Below are positions 43,873-51,881 of a stretch of 64,000 bases of DNA, piece by piece. The stretch is taken from positions 21,164-85,163 of the forward strand of contig NZ_MAEW01000024.1 in the NCBI RefSeq assembly GCF_002013375.1, read 5' to 3'. The stretch is from Mycobacterium sp. D16Q13 (GTDB lineage Bacteria > Actinomycetota > Actinomycetes > Mycobacteriales > Mycobacteriaceae). The notes beneath the pieces were generated by a model. It did no database searches. It was not told where the DNA came from and was given only the letters and a program-made list of their open reading frames with translations. How positions within the stretch are numbered: position 1 is the stretch's first letter; each line of letters starts with the position of its first letter. The translations under genes were made by a program, and so were the position numbers.

Positions 43873-44826
43873 ATGGGCACCAAGACGGTGGCGGCACTCG
43901 CGCTCGATGGCGTCATCACCTACGACCTGGCATGCGCCGTGCAGATGTTCCGCAGGGGTGCCGGGCGATCCGGCCAGCCGGACGGTTTCGATCTGGTGAC
44001 CTGTGGCCATCGACCCGGAAGTGTCTGGACGCCAGACGGTTTCAATATTGACGTGGAACACGGCATCGACGCGCTGGACACCGCCGATCTCATCGTCGTT
44101 CCCGCGCGGGCCCCGCACGACTATCCGCCACCCGATGACGTACTGGACGCTCTGGCGAGCGCACACCAACGCGGTGCCGTGATCTTCAGCATCTGCCTGG
44201 GCGCCTTCGTTCTCGCGGCCGCGGGTCTACTGGATGGACGTCCCGCCACCACACATTGGGAGTACTGCGATGACATGCGCACGCTCTATCCGCAGGTCGA
44301 TCTCCGGCCCGACGCGTTGTATGTGGACGACGGGGACATCCTCACGTCGGCGGGGCTCTCGGCGGGTATGGACCTGTGTCTGCATGTGGTGCGGCGTGAA
44401 CTGGGGGCCGCCGCGGCGTCGGAGATGGCCCGGTGGAACGTGATGGCACCACATCGTGATGGCGGCCAGGCCCAGTTCATCCCGCCCACCGAGACCTCTC
44501 ATGACTCCAGCGGCCTCGGCCCGACCCTGAGCTGGGCCTCCGAGCGTCTCGCCGATATCGATGATGTGTCGGCACTCGCGCGACACGCGCATCTGAGCCT
44601 GCGCACGTTCAACCGGCGCTTCGGTGAGGAGGTCGGTACCACGCCCAAACGGTGGCTCGACGTACAGCGCGCCACCCGCGCTCGCGAATTGCTGGAGAAC
44701 ACCGATATGACGATGGAATCCATTGCCGCACACTGTGGGTTTGGCAGCGTCACGGCCATGCGGACGCATCTGCGCAAGGTCACCGCGACAACGCCGAGCG
44801 CCTATCGCCGGGCATTCCGGCGATAG
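43873..44826 (+). CDS. GlxA-type AraC-family regulator with DJ-1/PfpI domain
   Basis: A 317-residue regulator. Residues 1-170 are an amidase-like DJ-1/PfpI domain (AALALDGVITYDLACAVQMF; SICLGAFVLAAAGLLDG with a nucleophile-elbow cysteine). Residues about 215-315 hold two AraC helix-turn-helices (DVSALARHAHLSLRTFNRRFGEEVGTTPKRWL; SIAAHCGFGSVTAMRTHLRKVTATTPSAYRRAF). The regulated gene may be the divergent HD-domain gene with which it shares a short intergenic region. Confidence 0.88.
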   Translation: MGTKTVAALALDGVITYDLACAVQMFRRGAGRSGQPDGFDLVTCGHRPGSVWTPDGFNIDVEHGIDALDTADLIVVPARAPHDYPPPDDVLDALASAHQRGAVIFSICLGAFVLAAAGLLDGRPATTHWEYCDDMRTLYPQVDLRPDALYVDDGDILTSAGLSAGMDLCLHVVRRELGAAAASEMARWNVMAPHRDGGQAQFIPPTETSHDSSGLGPTLSWASERLADIDDVSALARHAHLSLRTFNRRFGEEVGTTPKRWLDVQRATRARELLENTDMTMESIAAHCGFGSVTAMRTHLRKVTATTPSAYRRAFRR

Positions 44827-44830
44827 GCGC
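44798..44830. terminator. Bidirectional terminator hairpin overlapping the regulator stop
   Basis: GCGCCTATCGCCGG (44798-44811) and its perfect complement (44817-44830) flank a 5-nt loop. The hairpin covers the last nine codons and the stop codon of the GlxA-type gene and ends 8 bp before the end of the convergent pirin gene. Confidence 0.7.
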
Positions 44831-44837
44831 CTCACGG

Positions 44838-45818
44838 TCAGCGCGCGACGTGCGGCATCAGCGCATTCGGGGGTATGGCGCCGAACTTGCCTGACTGGTA
44901 GTCCTCAACCGCCTGAATCAATTCGGCCTTGGTGTTCATCACGAACGGCCCATAGGCCACCACACGCTCACGGATGGGGCGGCCGCCCAGCATGAGCACT
45001 TCCAGCGCCGGGCGGTTATCATCCTGACCCGCGTTGGCCTGCACCGTGATCCGGTCGCCGGGACCCAGCACCGCGAGTTGCCCCTGCTCGATCGGATGCC
45101 CCAATGTACCCACCGCACCCCGTCCAGACAGGACGTAGACGAGCGCGTTGAACTCGCGGTTCCATGGGACGTTGAGCTGCGCGCCAGGCTGGATGGTCGC
45201 ATGCGCCAGGGTGATCGGCGTGTGCGTGCTGCCCGGACCATGATGCGGTCCGATGTCTCCCGCGATGATCCGCACCAGGGCGCCACCGTCGGGCGAGCTC
45301 ACCAGCGTGGTTTGCGCCCCCTCAATGGCCTGGTAGGCCGGAGTCAGGAACTTGTCGCGAGCCGGCAGGTTGACCCAGAGCTGGATGCCATGGAAGATTC
45401 CGCCACTCTCCACCAATTCGGCTGGGGGAGTTTCGATATGCAAGATTCCTGACCCGGCGGTCATCCACTGGGTTGCCCCGTCGTGAATGAGCCCGCCTCC
45501 GCCGTGAGAGTCCTGGTGAGCGAACCTGCCATCGATCATGTAGGTAACGGTTTCGAATCCGCGATGAGGATGCCAATCCGTTCCGCGCGGCTCACCCGGT
45601 TCATAGTCGACCTCACCCATTTGGTCCATATGGATGAACGGGTCCAACTCGGCGGACGGCACTCCGCCGAAGGCGCGCACAACGGGAAAGCCTTCACCCT
45701 CGTATCCACGGGGCCCGCTGGTGATGGACCGCACGGGACGTTCGGTATCGGCGGGCCCGGGCGTGGGTATGCGCGGCAGAGTCAGGGCGTCCATAGACGA
45801 CACGGTGATAGCTGGCAT
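44838..45818 (-). CDS. Pirin family protein
   Basis: A 326-residue bicupin with the pirin metal site: FIHMDQMGEVDY, DWHPHRGFETVTYMIDG, HQDSHGGGGLIHDGATQWMTAGSGILHIE. Pirins bind iron and some are quercetinases or redox-sensing cofactors. The C-terminal cupin (REFNALVYVLSGRGAVG) is intact. A TetR regulator lies just upstream on the same strand, 55 bp away. Confidence 0.9.
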   Translation of the reverse strand: MPAITVSSMDALTLPRIPTPGPADTERPVRSITSGPRGYEGEGFPVVRAFGGVPSAELDPFIHMDQMGEVDYEPGEPRGTDWHPHRGFETVTYMIDGRFAHQDSHGGGGLIHDGATQWMTAGSGILHIETPPAELVESGGIFHGIQLWVNLPARDKFLTPAYQAIEGAQTTLVSSPDGGALVRIIAGDIGPHHGPGSTHTPITLAHATIQPGAQLNVPWNREFNALVYVLSGRGAVGTLGHPIEQGQLAVLGPGDRITVQANAGQDDNRPALEVLMLGGRPIRERVVAYGPFVMNTKAELIQAVEDYQSGKFGAIPPNALMPHVAR

Positions 45819-45872
45819 GCAAACCTCCTGATGAGTGTTCTTATGCCTTGCTCAACCGGACCGCAGTCCGCT

Positions 45873-46469
45873 TTATTCCCGTAGCGCATCCGCGGCGACC
45901 AGTGCGGCCGCGACGGCGGCTGCGACCGTCTCACCCGCGGCGAGCAGTGGCTCCGGGCTGCGTAACGCCCGGCTCAGCACGAACGCGCCCTCCAGGCTGG
46001 TGACGAATCCCAACATGAGACGTCTGCGGACCTCGTACGGCAGGCCCGATCCAGAGATGTGTTCAGTACCCCGATCAATCCAGTCCGTGAAGACGTCGGC
46101 GGTGGCTTGACGGAGGAGATCGTCAGTACTCGCTACTTCGAGGGCGATGGTGGCGATGGGGCAGGCGTCGGCGTAATCGGTCGCGATGAGATTGTCGGCC
46201 GCGGCCGCGAACGCCGTGCGGATGGTGGCCGTCAGATCGGGGCCACTCTGATCGAAGAGCGTTAACACGAGATCCCGATACATCCCCCCGGCGGTGCGAA
46301 TGGCCTCGTCTGCCAGTTGCGCCTTGCCTCCGGGGAAGAAGTGATAGATCGATCCGAAGGGTGCGCCCGCACTCTGCGCGATCTGCTTGAGGCCGGTGCC
46401 GGTCATGCCCTGTCGGCGGAACAACTCGCAGGTGGCGGCGACAATGCGGTCGCGTGTATCAGCGGGCAT
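45873..46469 (-). CDS. TetR-family regulator (LmrA/YxaF-like)
   Basis: A 198-residue TetR protein: MPADTRDRIVAATCELFRRQGMTGTGLKQIAQSAGAPFGSIYHFFPGGKAQL is the DNA-binding domain. ATG 46469 has AAAGGA upstream; the 23-residue extension to 46538 would run over the operator and is rejected. Divergent from the DUF4345 gene with a palindrome between them; pirin follows on the same strand, so both neighbours are candidate targets. Confidence 0.87.
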   Translation of the reverse strand: MPADTRDRIVAATCELFRRQGMTGTGLKQIAQSAGAPFGSIYHFFPGGKAQLADEAIRTAGGMYRDLVLTLFDQSGPDLTATIRTAFAAAADNLIATDYADACPIATIALEVASTDDLLRQATADVFTDWIDRGTEHISGSGLPYEVRRRLMLGFVTSLEGAFVLSRALRSPEPLLAAGETVAAAVAAALVAADALRE

Positions 46470-46522
46470 GGTGCGTCCTTTCGGGCCTTGTATCCGGCCT
46501 CGTCGCATTGTACGGTCCTTAC

Positions 46523-46534
46523 TAGAACGTTCTA
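46523..46534. promoter_or_regulatory. Putative TetR operator
   Basis: TAGAACGTTCTA is a perfect 12-bp palindrome between the divergent TetR gene (start 46469) and the DUF4345 gene (start 46565), 30 bp before the latter. Position and symmetry fit an operator for the adjacent regulator. Confidence 0.6.
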
Positions 46535-46564
46535 TCAAGTCAACGCGACCCGGAGGGGGCAGTG

Positions 46565-46945
46565 ATGGACAAAGTGCTGAAGTACCTGGCGATTCTTACC
46601 GGCGTGATCTGCGTGGCCATCGGCCTCTATCACCTCATCGGGGGGCCCGGAACGGTCATCGGCGGGGGTGACATCACCGCGAGCAACGACAGCCAGGAGC
46701 GCTTCTTCGCCGGGCTGTTCGCCGTCTACGGCGCGGCGTGGATCTGGGTGGCCCGCCAGTCGCCGATTCCCGGCATCGCCATCCGATTCCTCGCCGCGGG
46801 TCTGCTGGTGGGTGGGCTGGGCAGGGTGGCATCACTGATCGACTCCGGAGTGCCCCATCCATTCTGGATTGTCATGCTCGCCGTCGAAATTCTCATCCCC
46901 GCACTATTTTTCGCCATTGCGGGCGCAGACGAGAAGGCTCGTTGA
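46565..46945 (+). CDS. DUF4345 membrane protein
   Basis: A 126-residue protein with four hydrophobic helices (YLAILTGVICVAIGLYHLIGG; RFFAGLFAVYGAAWIWVA; RFLAAGLLVGGLGRVASLI; VMLAVEILIPALFFAI), typical of DUF4345. Function unknown. GGAGGGGG lies upstream of ATG 46565; GTG 46562 is in frame. Probably repressed by the divergent TetR. Confidence 0.8.
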   Translation: MDKVLKYLAILTGVICVAIGLYHLIGGPGTVIGGGDITASNDSQERFFAGLFAVYGAAWIWVARQSPIPGIAIRFLAAGLLVGGLGRVASLIDSGVPHPFWIVMLAVEILIPALFFAIAGADEKAR

Positions 46946-46984
46946 CTCCGTAAAATCAATATGCGAGTTCAGATTTCGCAACCG

Positions 46985-47032
46985 CTAGAGTGCGTAGTAC
47001 CGACAGCACAATGTGTTTCTGAAGCACTCTAG
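46985..47032 (+). promoter_or_regulatory. Long-spaced inverted repeat reaching the Shine-Dalgarno
   Basis: CTAGAGTGC (46985-46993) and its exact complement GCACTCTAG (47024-47032) are 30 nt apart; the right arm directly abuts GAGGAAG, the ribosome-binding site of the next gene. It could be a leader stem that hides the site or a split operator. The left arm also contains TAGAGT, a possible -10, in which case the stem would not be transcribed in full. Confidence 0.35.
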
Positions 47033-47041
47033 GAGGAAGCT

Positions 47042-47914
47042 ATGCGGTTCACCTTCGCCGAGGCCATGACCGATCCGTCGTACTACATTCCCTTGGCCCA
47101 GGCGGCCGAGGCGGCGGGCTACCACGGTATGACCATCGCCGACAGCCTGGCGTATCCCTACGAGTCGGATGCGAAGTATCCGTACACGCCCGACGGGAAC
47201 CGCGAATTCCTGGAAGACAAACCGTTCATCGAGGCGTTGACGCTCACGGCGGCCCTCGGCGCGGTGACCTCGACGTTGCGGTTCAACATCTTCGTACTCA
47301 AGCTGCCGATCCGGCCGCCCGCCCTAGTGGCCAAGCAAGCCTCGTCCATCGCGGCACTGACGGGTAACCGTCTGGGCCTCGGCGTCGGCACCAGCCCGTG
47401 GCCCGAGGACTACGAACTCATGAACGTGCCCTTCGCCAAGCGCGGTAAGCGCATGGACGAGTGCATCGAGATTATCCAGGGGCTCACCACCGGCGACTAC
47501 TTCGAGTTCCATGGCGAGTTCTACGACATCCCCAAGACCAAGATGTGTCCTGCGCCGACCCAGCCCATCCCGATCCTCATCGGTGGACATGCCGACGCCG
47601 CGCTGCGTCGTGCCGCGCGGTGCGATGGCTGGATGCATGGCGGTGGCACCGAGGACCTGGACGAGCTGCTGGTCAAGCTCAACAAGTTCCGTGAAGAAGA
47701 GGGGACGGCCGATAAGCCCTTTGAGGTCCACGTCATCTCCGTCGACGGATTCACCGTGGATGGTGTGAAACGCCTGGAGGACAAGGGCGTCACCGATGTC
47801 ATCGTCGGCTTCCGCATTCCCTACATCGTCGGGCCGGACACCGAGCCACTAGAGGCGAAGATCAGGAACCTGGAGGGCTTCGCCGAGCACGTCGTCTCCA
47901 AGGTCAACCCGTAG
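47042..47914 (+). CDS. LLM-class F420/flavin-dependent oxidoreductase (TIGR03619-like)
   Basis: A 290-residue luciferase-like oxidoreductase: AAEAAGYHGMTIADSLAYPYES, LTAALGAVTSTLRFNIFVLKLPIRPPALVAKQASSIAAL, GNRLGLGVGTSPWPEDYELMNVPF and PIPILIGGHADAALRRAARCDGWMHGG. The pattern suits F420 binding but the substrate is unknown. AGGAGGAAGCT precedes the ATG. Confidence 0.85.
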   Translation: MRFTFAEAMTDPSYYIPLAQAAEAAGYHGMTIADSLAYPYESDAKYPYTPDGNREFLEDKPFIEALTLTAALGAVTSTLRFNIFVLKLPIRPPALVAKQASSIAALTGNRLGLGVGTSPWPEDYELMNVPFAKRGKRMDECIEIIQGLTTGDYFEFHGEFYDIPKTKMCPAPTQPIPILIGGHADAALRRAARCDGWMHGGGTEDLDELLVKLNKFREEEGTADKPFEVHVISVDGFTVDGVKRLEDKGVTDVIVGFRIPYIVGPDTEPLEAKIRNLEGFAEHVVSKVNP

Positions 47915-47953
47915 CGGTCCTCGAGCCGCGGGCGCCTCATGCTCGAGCGACCG
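47915..47953. terminator. Imperfect hairpin after the LLM gene
   Basis: CGGTCCTCGAG and CTCGAGCGACCG pair with one bulged base around a 16-nt loop, immediately after the LLM stop and just before the next promoter. Reasonable terminator, moderate support. Confidence 0.5.
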
Positions 47954-47985
47954 TTGACAGATATTCAACGCAAGCGTTAAATATC
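47954..47985 (+). promoter_or_regulatory. Promoter with overlapping dyad operator, VOC-ArsR-SRPBCC operon
   Basis: TTGACA (47954-47959), 17 nt, TTAAAT (47977-47982): a consensus-quality promoter that places transcription start at the ATG 47990. A 26-bp dyad at 47960-47985 (GATATT, AACGC arms; 11 of 13 pairs) fills the spacer and -10, exactly where a repressor would act. The ArsR protein encoded second in the operon is the obvious candidate. Confidence 0.72.
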
Positions 47986-47989
47986 AACC

Positions 47990-48442
47990 ATGAGCACACG
48001 CGCTAGCCTGGCCTCGGCGGTCGTCTACCAGGATCCGTCGGCGGCCCTCGACTGGCTGGAAAAGGCTTTTGGTTTCGAACGGTCCATGGTCATCACCGAT
48101 AACAACGGCAAGATCGAGCATTCCGAGATGCGTTTTGGGGATGGCTATCTCATGGTCGGCTCCGAGTGGGACGCCAGCGTCGCCAGCCCCAAAACGGTCG
48201 GTGGCAGGTGTACCCAGACGATCCATGTTCAGATTGACAGCGATATCGACACGCACTGCGCGCAGGCCGAGGCGGCCGGTGCCACGATCTTGATGCGCCC
48301 GGCCGACCAGTTCTACGGCGATCGGGTGTACCGGGCTCAAGATCCCGAGGGACACGTCTGGACCTTCGGCCAGTCGGTGCGGACGGTCTCGCGCGAGGAT
48401 GCCGAAAAGGCGAGCGGTCTGAACATCGAGGGCTGGGTTTGA
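47990..48442 (+). CDS. VOC (glyoxalase/bleomycin-resistance fold) protein
   Basis: A 150-residue VOC-superfamily protein of the PhnB-like/YdcJ type: VVYQDPSAALDWLEKAFGFERSMVI, FGDGYLMVGSEW, RPADQFYGDRVYRAQDPEGHVWTFGQ. It could bind or modify a small hydrophobic or metal-chelated ligand; metal residues are partly recognisable (Glu in PEGHVW). First gene of a three-gene operon with ArsR and SRPBCC proteins. Confidence 0.85.
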   Translation: MSTRASLASAVVYQDPSAALDWLEKAFGFERSMVITDNNGKIEHSEMRFGDGYLMVGSEWDASVASPKTVGGRCTQTIHVQIDSDIDTHCAQAEAAGATILMRPADQFYGDRVYRAQDPEGHVWTFGQSVRTVSREDAEKASGLNIEGWV

Positions 48443-48786
48443 CCCGGCCCACTCCGGAACTCGCGAGCATAGATCGCACACTCACCGCGCTGGCAGACCC
48501 CAATCGGCGGCGAATCGTTGAGGTGCTGCGGGATCGACCGTGCCGCGCGGGGGAGATCGCACACGCCGTAGGCCTGAGCCCCGCTGCACTCAGTAGGCAC
48601 CTGCGAACCCTCAAGGCCAGCGAGCTGGTCGAGGAATCTCACCCCGAGTTCGACGCGCGAGTACGTATCTACACATTGCGTCCCGCTCCCATGGCGGAAC
48701 TCAAGGCATGGCTCAACGAGATCGAGAAGCTCTGGGCTACGCAACTTTCGGCCTTCAAGGAGCACATCGAGCGAGAGCAGGGCTGA
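48439..48786 (+). CDS. ArsR-family transcriptional repressor
   Basis: A 115-residue winged-helix protein: IDRTLTALADPNRRRIVEVLRDRPCRAGEIAHAVGLSPAALSRHLRTLKASELVEE. No metal-binding CxC pair is seen in the recognition helix, so it may sense an organic ligand, like the ArsR proteins that usually travel with SRPBCC/AHSA1 genes. The TTG start at 48439 overlaps the VOC stop (TTGA). Likely to repress its own operon through the dyad at 47960-47985. Confidence 0.85.
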   Translation: MTRPTPELASIDRTLTALADPNRRRIVEVLRDRPCRAGEIAHAVGLSPAALSRHLRTLKASELVEESHPEFDARVRIYTLRPAPMAELKAWLNEIEKLWATQLSAFKEHIEREQG

Positions 48787-49256
48787 TGGCTTCACGCGTG
48801 CTGGTGTCGCTGCGGGTACGTGCCACCCCGGAGCGCGCGTTCGACGTATTCGTCAACGACATCGGAATCTGGTGGCAGCCCAACACTCTGTTCCGATTCA
48901 CTCGGCGCCGCGGCGCCCTCACGATCGAACCGGAGCTCGGCGGCCGTTTCATCGAGTCATACCCGGACGGCACCGAGTTCGAAATCGGCACGGTAACAAC
49001 GTGGGAACCGGGCAGCCGGCTCGGCCTCACCTGGCGTCAGGACAGCTTCACCGAAGGTCAGATGACTACCGTTGAGGTGCGGTTCGAGCCGATCAGAGAC
49101 GAAACCCGGGTGACGGTCGAACACCTCGGCTGGGAGTCGGTTCCGCAGGATCACGTTGCCCGCCATACCTTTCCAGACGGATTGTTCCTGCGCCGCCACG
49201 GCGAATGGTGGCAGGAGCTTCTGGAGTCGCTGCGGGCTCAGGTCGGGGGAGCGTAA
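48786..49256 (+). CDS. SRPBCC/AHSA1-type ligand-binding protein
   Basis: A 156-residue SRPBCC fold: VRATPERAFDVFVNDIGIWWQPN ... IEPELGGRFIESYPDGTEFEIGTVTTWEPGSRLGLTWRQ ... TTVEVRFEPIRDETRVTVEHLGWESVPQ. Probably a small hydrophobic-ligand carrier or hydrolase partner. ATG 48786 overlaps the arsR stop as TGATG. The ArsR + SRPBCC pairing is widespread in actinobacteria. Confidence 0.85.
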   Translation: MASRVLVSLRVRATPERAFDVFVNDIGIWWQPNTLFRFTRRRGALTIEPELGGRFIESYPDGTEFEIGTVTTWEPGSRLGLTWRQDSFTEGQMTTVEVRFEPIRDETRVTVEHLGWESVPQDHVARHTFPDGLFLRRHGEWWQELLESLRAQVGGA

Positions 49257-49261
49257 GGCAC

Positions 49262-50686
49262 TCAAGGGCTTCCCGGGGTGCGGAGCTGCGCCGCCAGCCA
49301 GGGCAGCGCGCCCGAGAATGTTCGGCTGGCGAATTGCCAGGTATGCCCACTGATCATCTGGTGAATGGTGCAGGAGATCTGCGCCTGCTGGGCCGCCGCG
49401 CACAGATCCGCGGCGGCACCGTCGCGATCGTCGTCGGTCACATCGTCATGCCCACCGATTCCCGTCGGGGTGTCGGCTGTGGGGCGCTTTGCACCGCTTG
49501 GCTTCTTGCTGCCTGCCGGAGGTATCGCGTCCTCGAACCATCCCGTGACGCCGGTGTACGGACCATGTTTGGCCATCACGGTGCGTGGGTCGAAGGCATC
49601 CCATCGGGCGGCATCTCCGCCGTACAGCCGCTCGATCGTCTGTTGCTTGGTTCCCGCGGTGGGACCGTGGTCCCCGGCGATGTCCACGAATGTGGAGAAC
49701 AGATCCGGATGCATGACGGTCAGGTCAATAGCGCAGGTGCCGCCCATCGACCAGCCGACCACCGCCCAGTTGGCCGGGTCGGCCGACCCGTCGAACTCCG
49801 AGACCACGTAGGGGCGAACATCTTCGGTGAGATGGTCGGCGGCGTTGCCACGCGGGCCGTTGACGCATTCGGTGTCGTTATTGAAACTTCCCGCGACATC
49901 CACAAAGACGAAAATCGGTGCTTGCCCACCGTGGGATTTGGCATAGTCATCGATCATCTGGGTGGCGTTACCCGTGCGGATCCAGTCGGCCGGGGTGTTG
50001 AACTCGCCGGCGATCATCATTACCACCGGCAGCCGCGGCGGGGTATCGCCCGCGAACCAGGCCGGTGGGAGATAGACATACTCGCCTCGGTGTTTGAACT
50101 CGCTCGCGTCGCTGGGGATGTCGACGTCGACAAGCTTGCCGGTACTGGGATTCGAATTACGCAGACCCGCAAGCTCAGTGATGTCGACCTCGTTGGGAAG
50201 TGGGCCCGCCGAGACCGCGCCCCACGCCGCCTGCACGGTGGGGTAGTAGCCCACCCAGGCATTGAGCGCGACAAGTGCCGCGAGCAGCGTGAGCGGAATG
50301 GCCAACACGGATACACCGCGACGCCACCAGCGCGCACCCCGGAAGCCGATGACGGCGACCGCGACCGACGTGACGAACACACCGATCCATATCCACAATT
50401 TGAAGGGCGCCGGGTCTGACGCCAACCCTTCGGAGTTCATATACATCCACGCCGCCAACGCGCCCACCGCGCCGACCGCTACGCTCACGGGCACCCACAG
50501 CAGGCGCCACCGGCGCGTGCGCCATCCGATGACCACCAGCAAGGCCACCACCGCGAGCACCTGGACGACCATCGGAAACCAACCGCCGAGGGCTGAAATC
50601 CCGTGGCTGTATTGGTGGAAGTCGTTCGCAGGCAGCTGTGGAATGGGAGTCGGCGCCGGAGGGGGCATCGGCGTAGTCGGTGGCAC
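49262..50686 (-). CDS. Membrane-anchored alpha/beta-hydrolase esterase (esterase D/antigen 85-like)
   Basis: A 474-residue protein. The N-terminal about 160 residues hold four hydrophobic helices; the rest is an alpha/beta hydrolase of the esterase D/Ag85-like group with nucleophile motif GWSMGGTCAIDL, an acid region (AGDHGPTAG) and a late histidine in MISGHTWQFAS. The catalytic domain should face outside; mycolyl or other cell-envelope ester substrates are possible but unproven. Starts at GTG 50686. Divergent from a small membrane protein gene. Confidence 0.8.
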   Translation of the reverse strand: MPPTTPMPPPAPTPIPQLPANDFHQYSHGISALGGWFPMVVQVLAVVALLVVIGWRTRRWRLLWVPVSVAVGAVGALAAWMYMNSEGLASDPAPFKLWIWIGVFVTSVAVAVIGFRGARWWRRGVSVLAIPLTLLAALVALNAWVGYYPTVQAAWGAVSAGPLPNEVDITELAGLRNSNPSTGKLVDVDIPSDASEFKHRGEYVYLPPAWFAGDTPPRLPVVMMIAGEFNTPADWIRTGNATQMIDDYAKSHGGQAPIFVFVDVAGSFNNDTECVNGPRGNAADHLTEDVRPYVVSEFDGSADPANWAVVGWSMGGTCAIDLTVMHPDLFSTFVDIAGDHGPTAGTKQQTIERLYGGDAARWDAFDPRTVMAKHGPYTGVTGWFEDAIPPAGSKKPSGAKRPTADTPTGIGGHDDVTDDDRDGAAADLCAAAQQAQISCTIHQMISGHTWQFASRTFSGALPWLAAQLRTPGSP

Positions 50687-50725
50687 GCTGACATTGTGAT
50701 GACGTTTCCTGGGAGGAAGCTGGAC

Positions 50726-51271
50726 ATGACCCAGAGTTATCTATCGGACGAGACCATCGCGGCGCTGTCCGCCGAGGAGCGAAGGGACCTGATTCAGCGG
50801 CTGGAACGCCCGCTCAGCGAGGTGGCGCCGCCGAATCTGGCGAGGTTTCGCGTGCTCCGGCTGGGTTTGATGATCGGCGGCTCGATCGCGCTGATCCCGT
50901 GGATCACCTATCTTGCGTTCACGCTGCCCGAAAACTATGTGGCACAGCGGTGGACGGCGACGTGGGTCGGCTTCGACGTGTTGTTGGTGGCATTCATGGC
51001 CGCGACCGCGGTACTGGGTCTGCTGCGTCGTCAACTACTCGTTTTAACGGCGTTCACCACCGGAGTGCTCCTGATCTGCGACGCCTGGTTCGACGTGATG
51101 ACAGCCGGCCCCGCGGAGGTGCGATGGGCGATCCTGACCGCGGTTCTGGCCGAGCTGCCCGTCGCGGTGGTGATGATTCGAGGCGCGTTGCTCATCACGC
51201 GATTGACGATGACGCGGCTTTTGGTGATCGACCCGGGCGTACCGCTCTGGCGGGTGCCCTTGCTGCCCTAA
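50726..51271 (+). CDS. Four-helix membrane protein of unknown function
   Basis: A 181-residue protein with an amphipathic N-terminus (LSDETIAALSAEERRDLIQRLERPLSEV) followed by four hydrophobic segments (LGLMIGGSIALIPWITYLAF; WVGFDVLLVAFMAATAVLGLL; LLVLTAFTTGVLLICDAWF; WAILTAVLAELPVAVVMIRGAL). I do not recognise a family function. GGGAGGAA 7 nt before ATG 50726 sets the start over ATG 50699. Confidence 0.7.
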   Translation: MTQSYLSDETIAALSAEERRDLIQRLERPLSEVAPPNLARFRVLRLGLMIGGSIALIPWITYLAFTLPENYVAQRWTATWVGFDVLLVAFMAATAVLGLLRRQLLVLTAFTTGVLLICDAWFDVMTAGPAEVRWAILTAVLAELPVAVVMIRGALLITRLTMTRLLVIDPGVPLWRVPLLP

Positions 51272-51274
51272 CCG

Positions 51275-51838
51275 TCACCAGCAATGCGCGAAGCCATCGC
51301 AGTACTGCGGGAACCGATCGACGGGTACGTCGAGTGGTTTCACGAACTGCAGGCTGAAGGGCCGCTTTGTCATCCCGGGCTGACCGCCGCATACCGCGCT
51401 GTGGATCGTGGTGTGCACCCCGGCGAGGGTCTCGTCGTTGAAGACGTACTTCTCCTGGGTGGGCGCGTAGGTCCCGTCCGGGCAGGTCATGCCCTGTGGC
51501 CGCGCATGCAGGAACGTCCACTGGTCGTCGACCAGCTTGGCCGTGGTGGAGTAGTTCTGCAGTCTGTCGTTGTGCTTGAGGATGTCGGGTGTCGCGCTGG
51601 TGACCGTGAGCGTGCAGCCGTCGGCCTGGATGGTGGGGTCGGTGTAGTCGGACTGAATGCGGGTGCCCGAGGCCTGTACGCAGACCGCGGACAGCGTCCA
51701 GGAAACCTCGCCGAATCCTTCCTCGATCATCCGATATGTCCCGTCCGCCGGAGGCGCCACAGCCGAGGCAGGGCTGGCGAATCCGACGCCGATCGCAAGG
51801 GCCGAGACGGGAACCATCAGCAGGGCAGTTATGCGCAC
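51275..51838 (-). CDS. Secreted hypothetical protein
   Basis: A 187-residue exported protein with a Sec signal ending ASPASA (MRITALLMVPVSALAIGVGFASPASA) and several cysteines (SAVCVQ, DGCTL, MTCPDG, SAVCGG, YCDGFAHCW) that suggest disulphides. It resembles a family of mycobacterial secreted proteins of unknown role. GTG start with GATACT 7 nt upstream suggests leaderless transcription. Confidence 0.75.
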   Translation of the reverse strand: MRITALLMVPVSALAIGVGFASPASAVAPPADGTYRMIEEGFGEVSWTLSAVCVQASGTRIQSDYTDPTIQADGCTLTVTSATPDILKHNDRLQNYSTTAKLVDDQWTFLHARPQGMTCPDGTYAPTQEKYVFNDETLAGVHTTIHSAVCGGQPGMTKRPFSLQFVKPLDVPVDRFPQYCDGFAHCW

Positions 51839-51881
51839 AGGATCAAGTATCGCAATGGCGCGGGCGGCTCACTCCGCAACC

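Noticed and set aside
46523..46534. LexA/SOS box
   Set aside because: The mycobacterial SOS box has TCGAAC-N4-GTTCGA with a spacer; this palindrome has none and lies at a TetR divergent promoter.
46990..47000. Third BlaI-like site (GTAGTAC upstream of the LLM gene)
   Set aside because: Only one half-site is present; the partner TACTAC at 5-nt spacing is missing. Other TACTAC or GTAGTA hits in the window lie inside coding regions.
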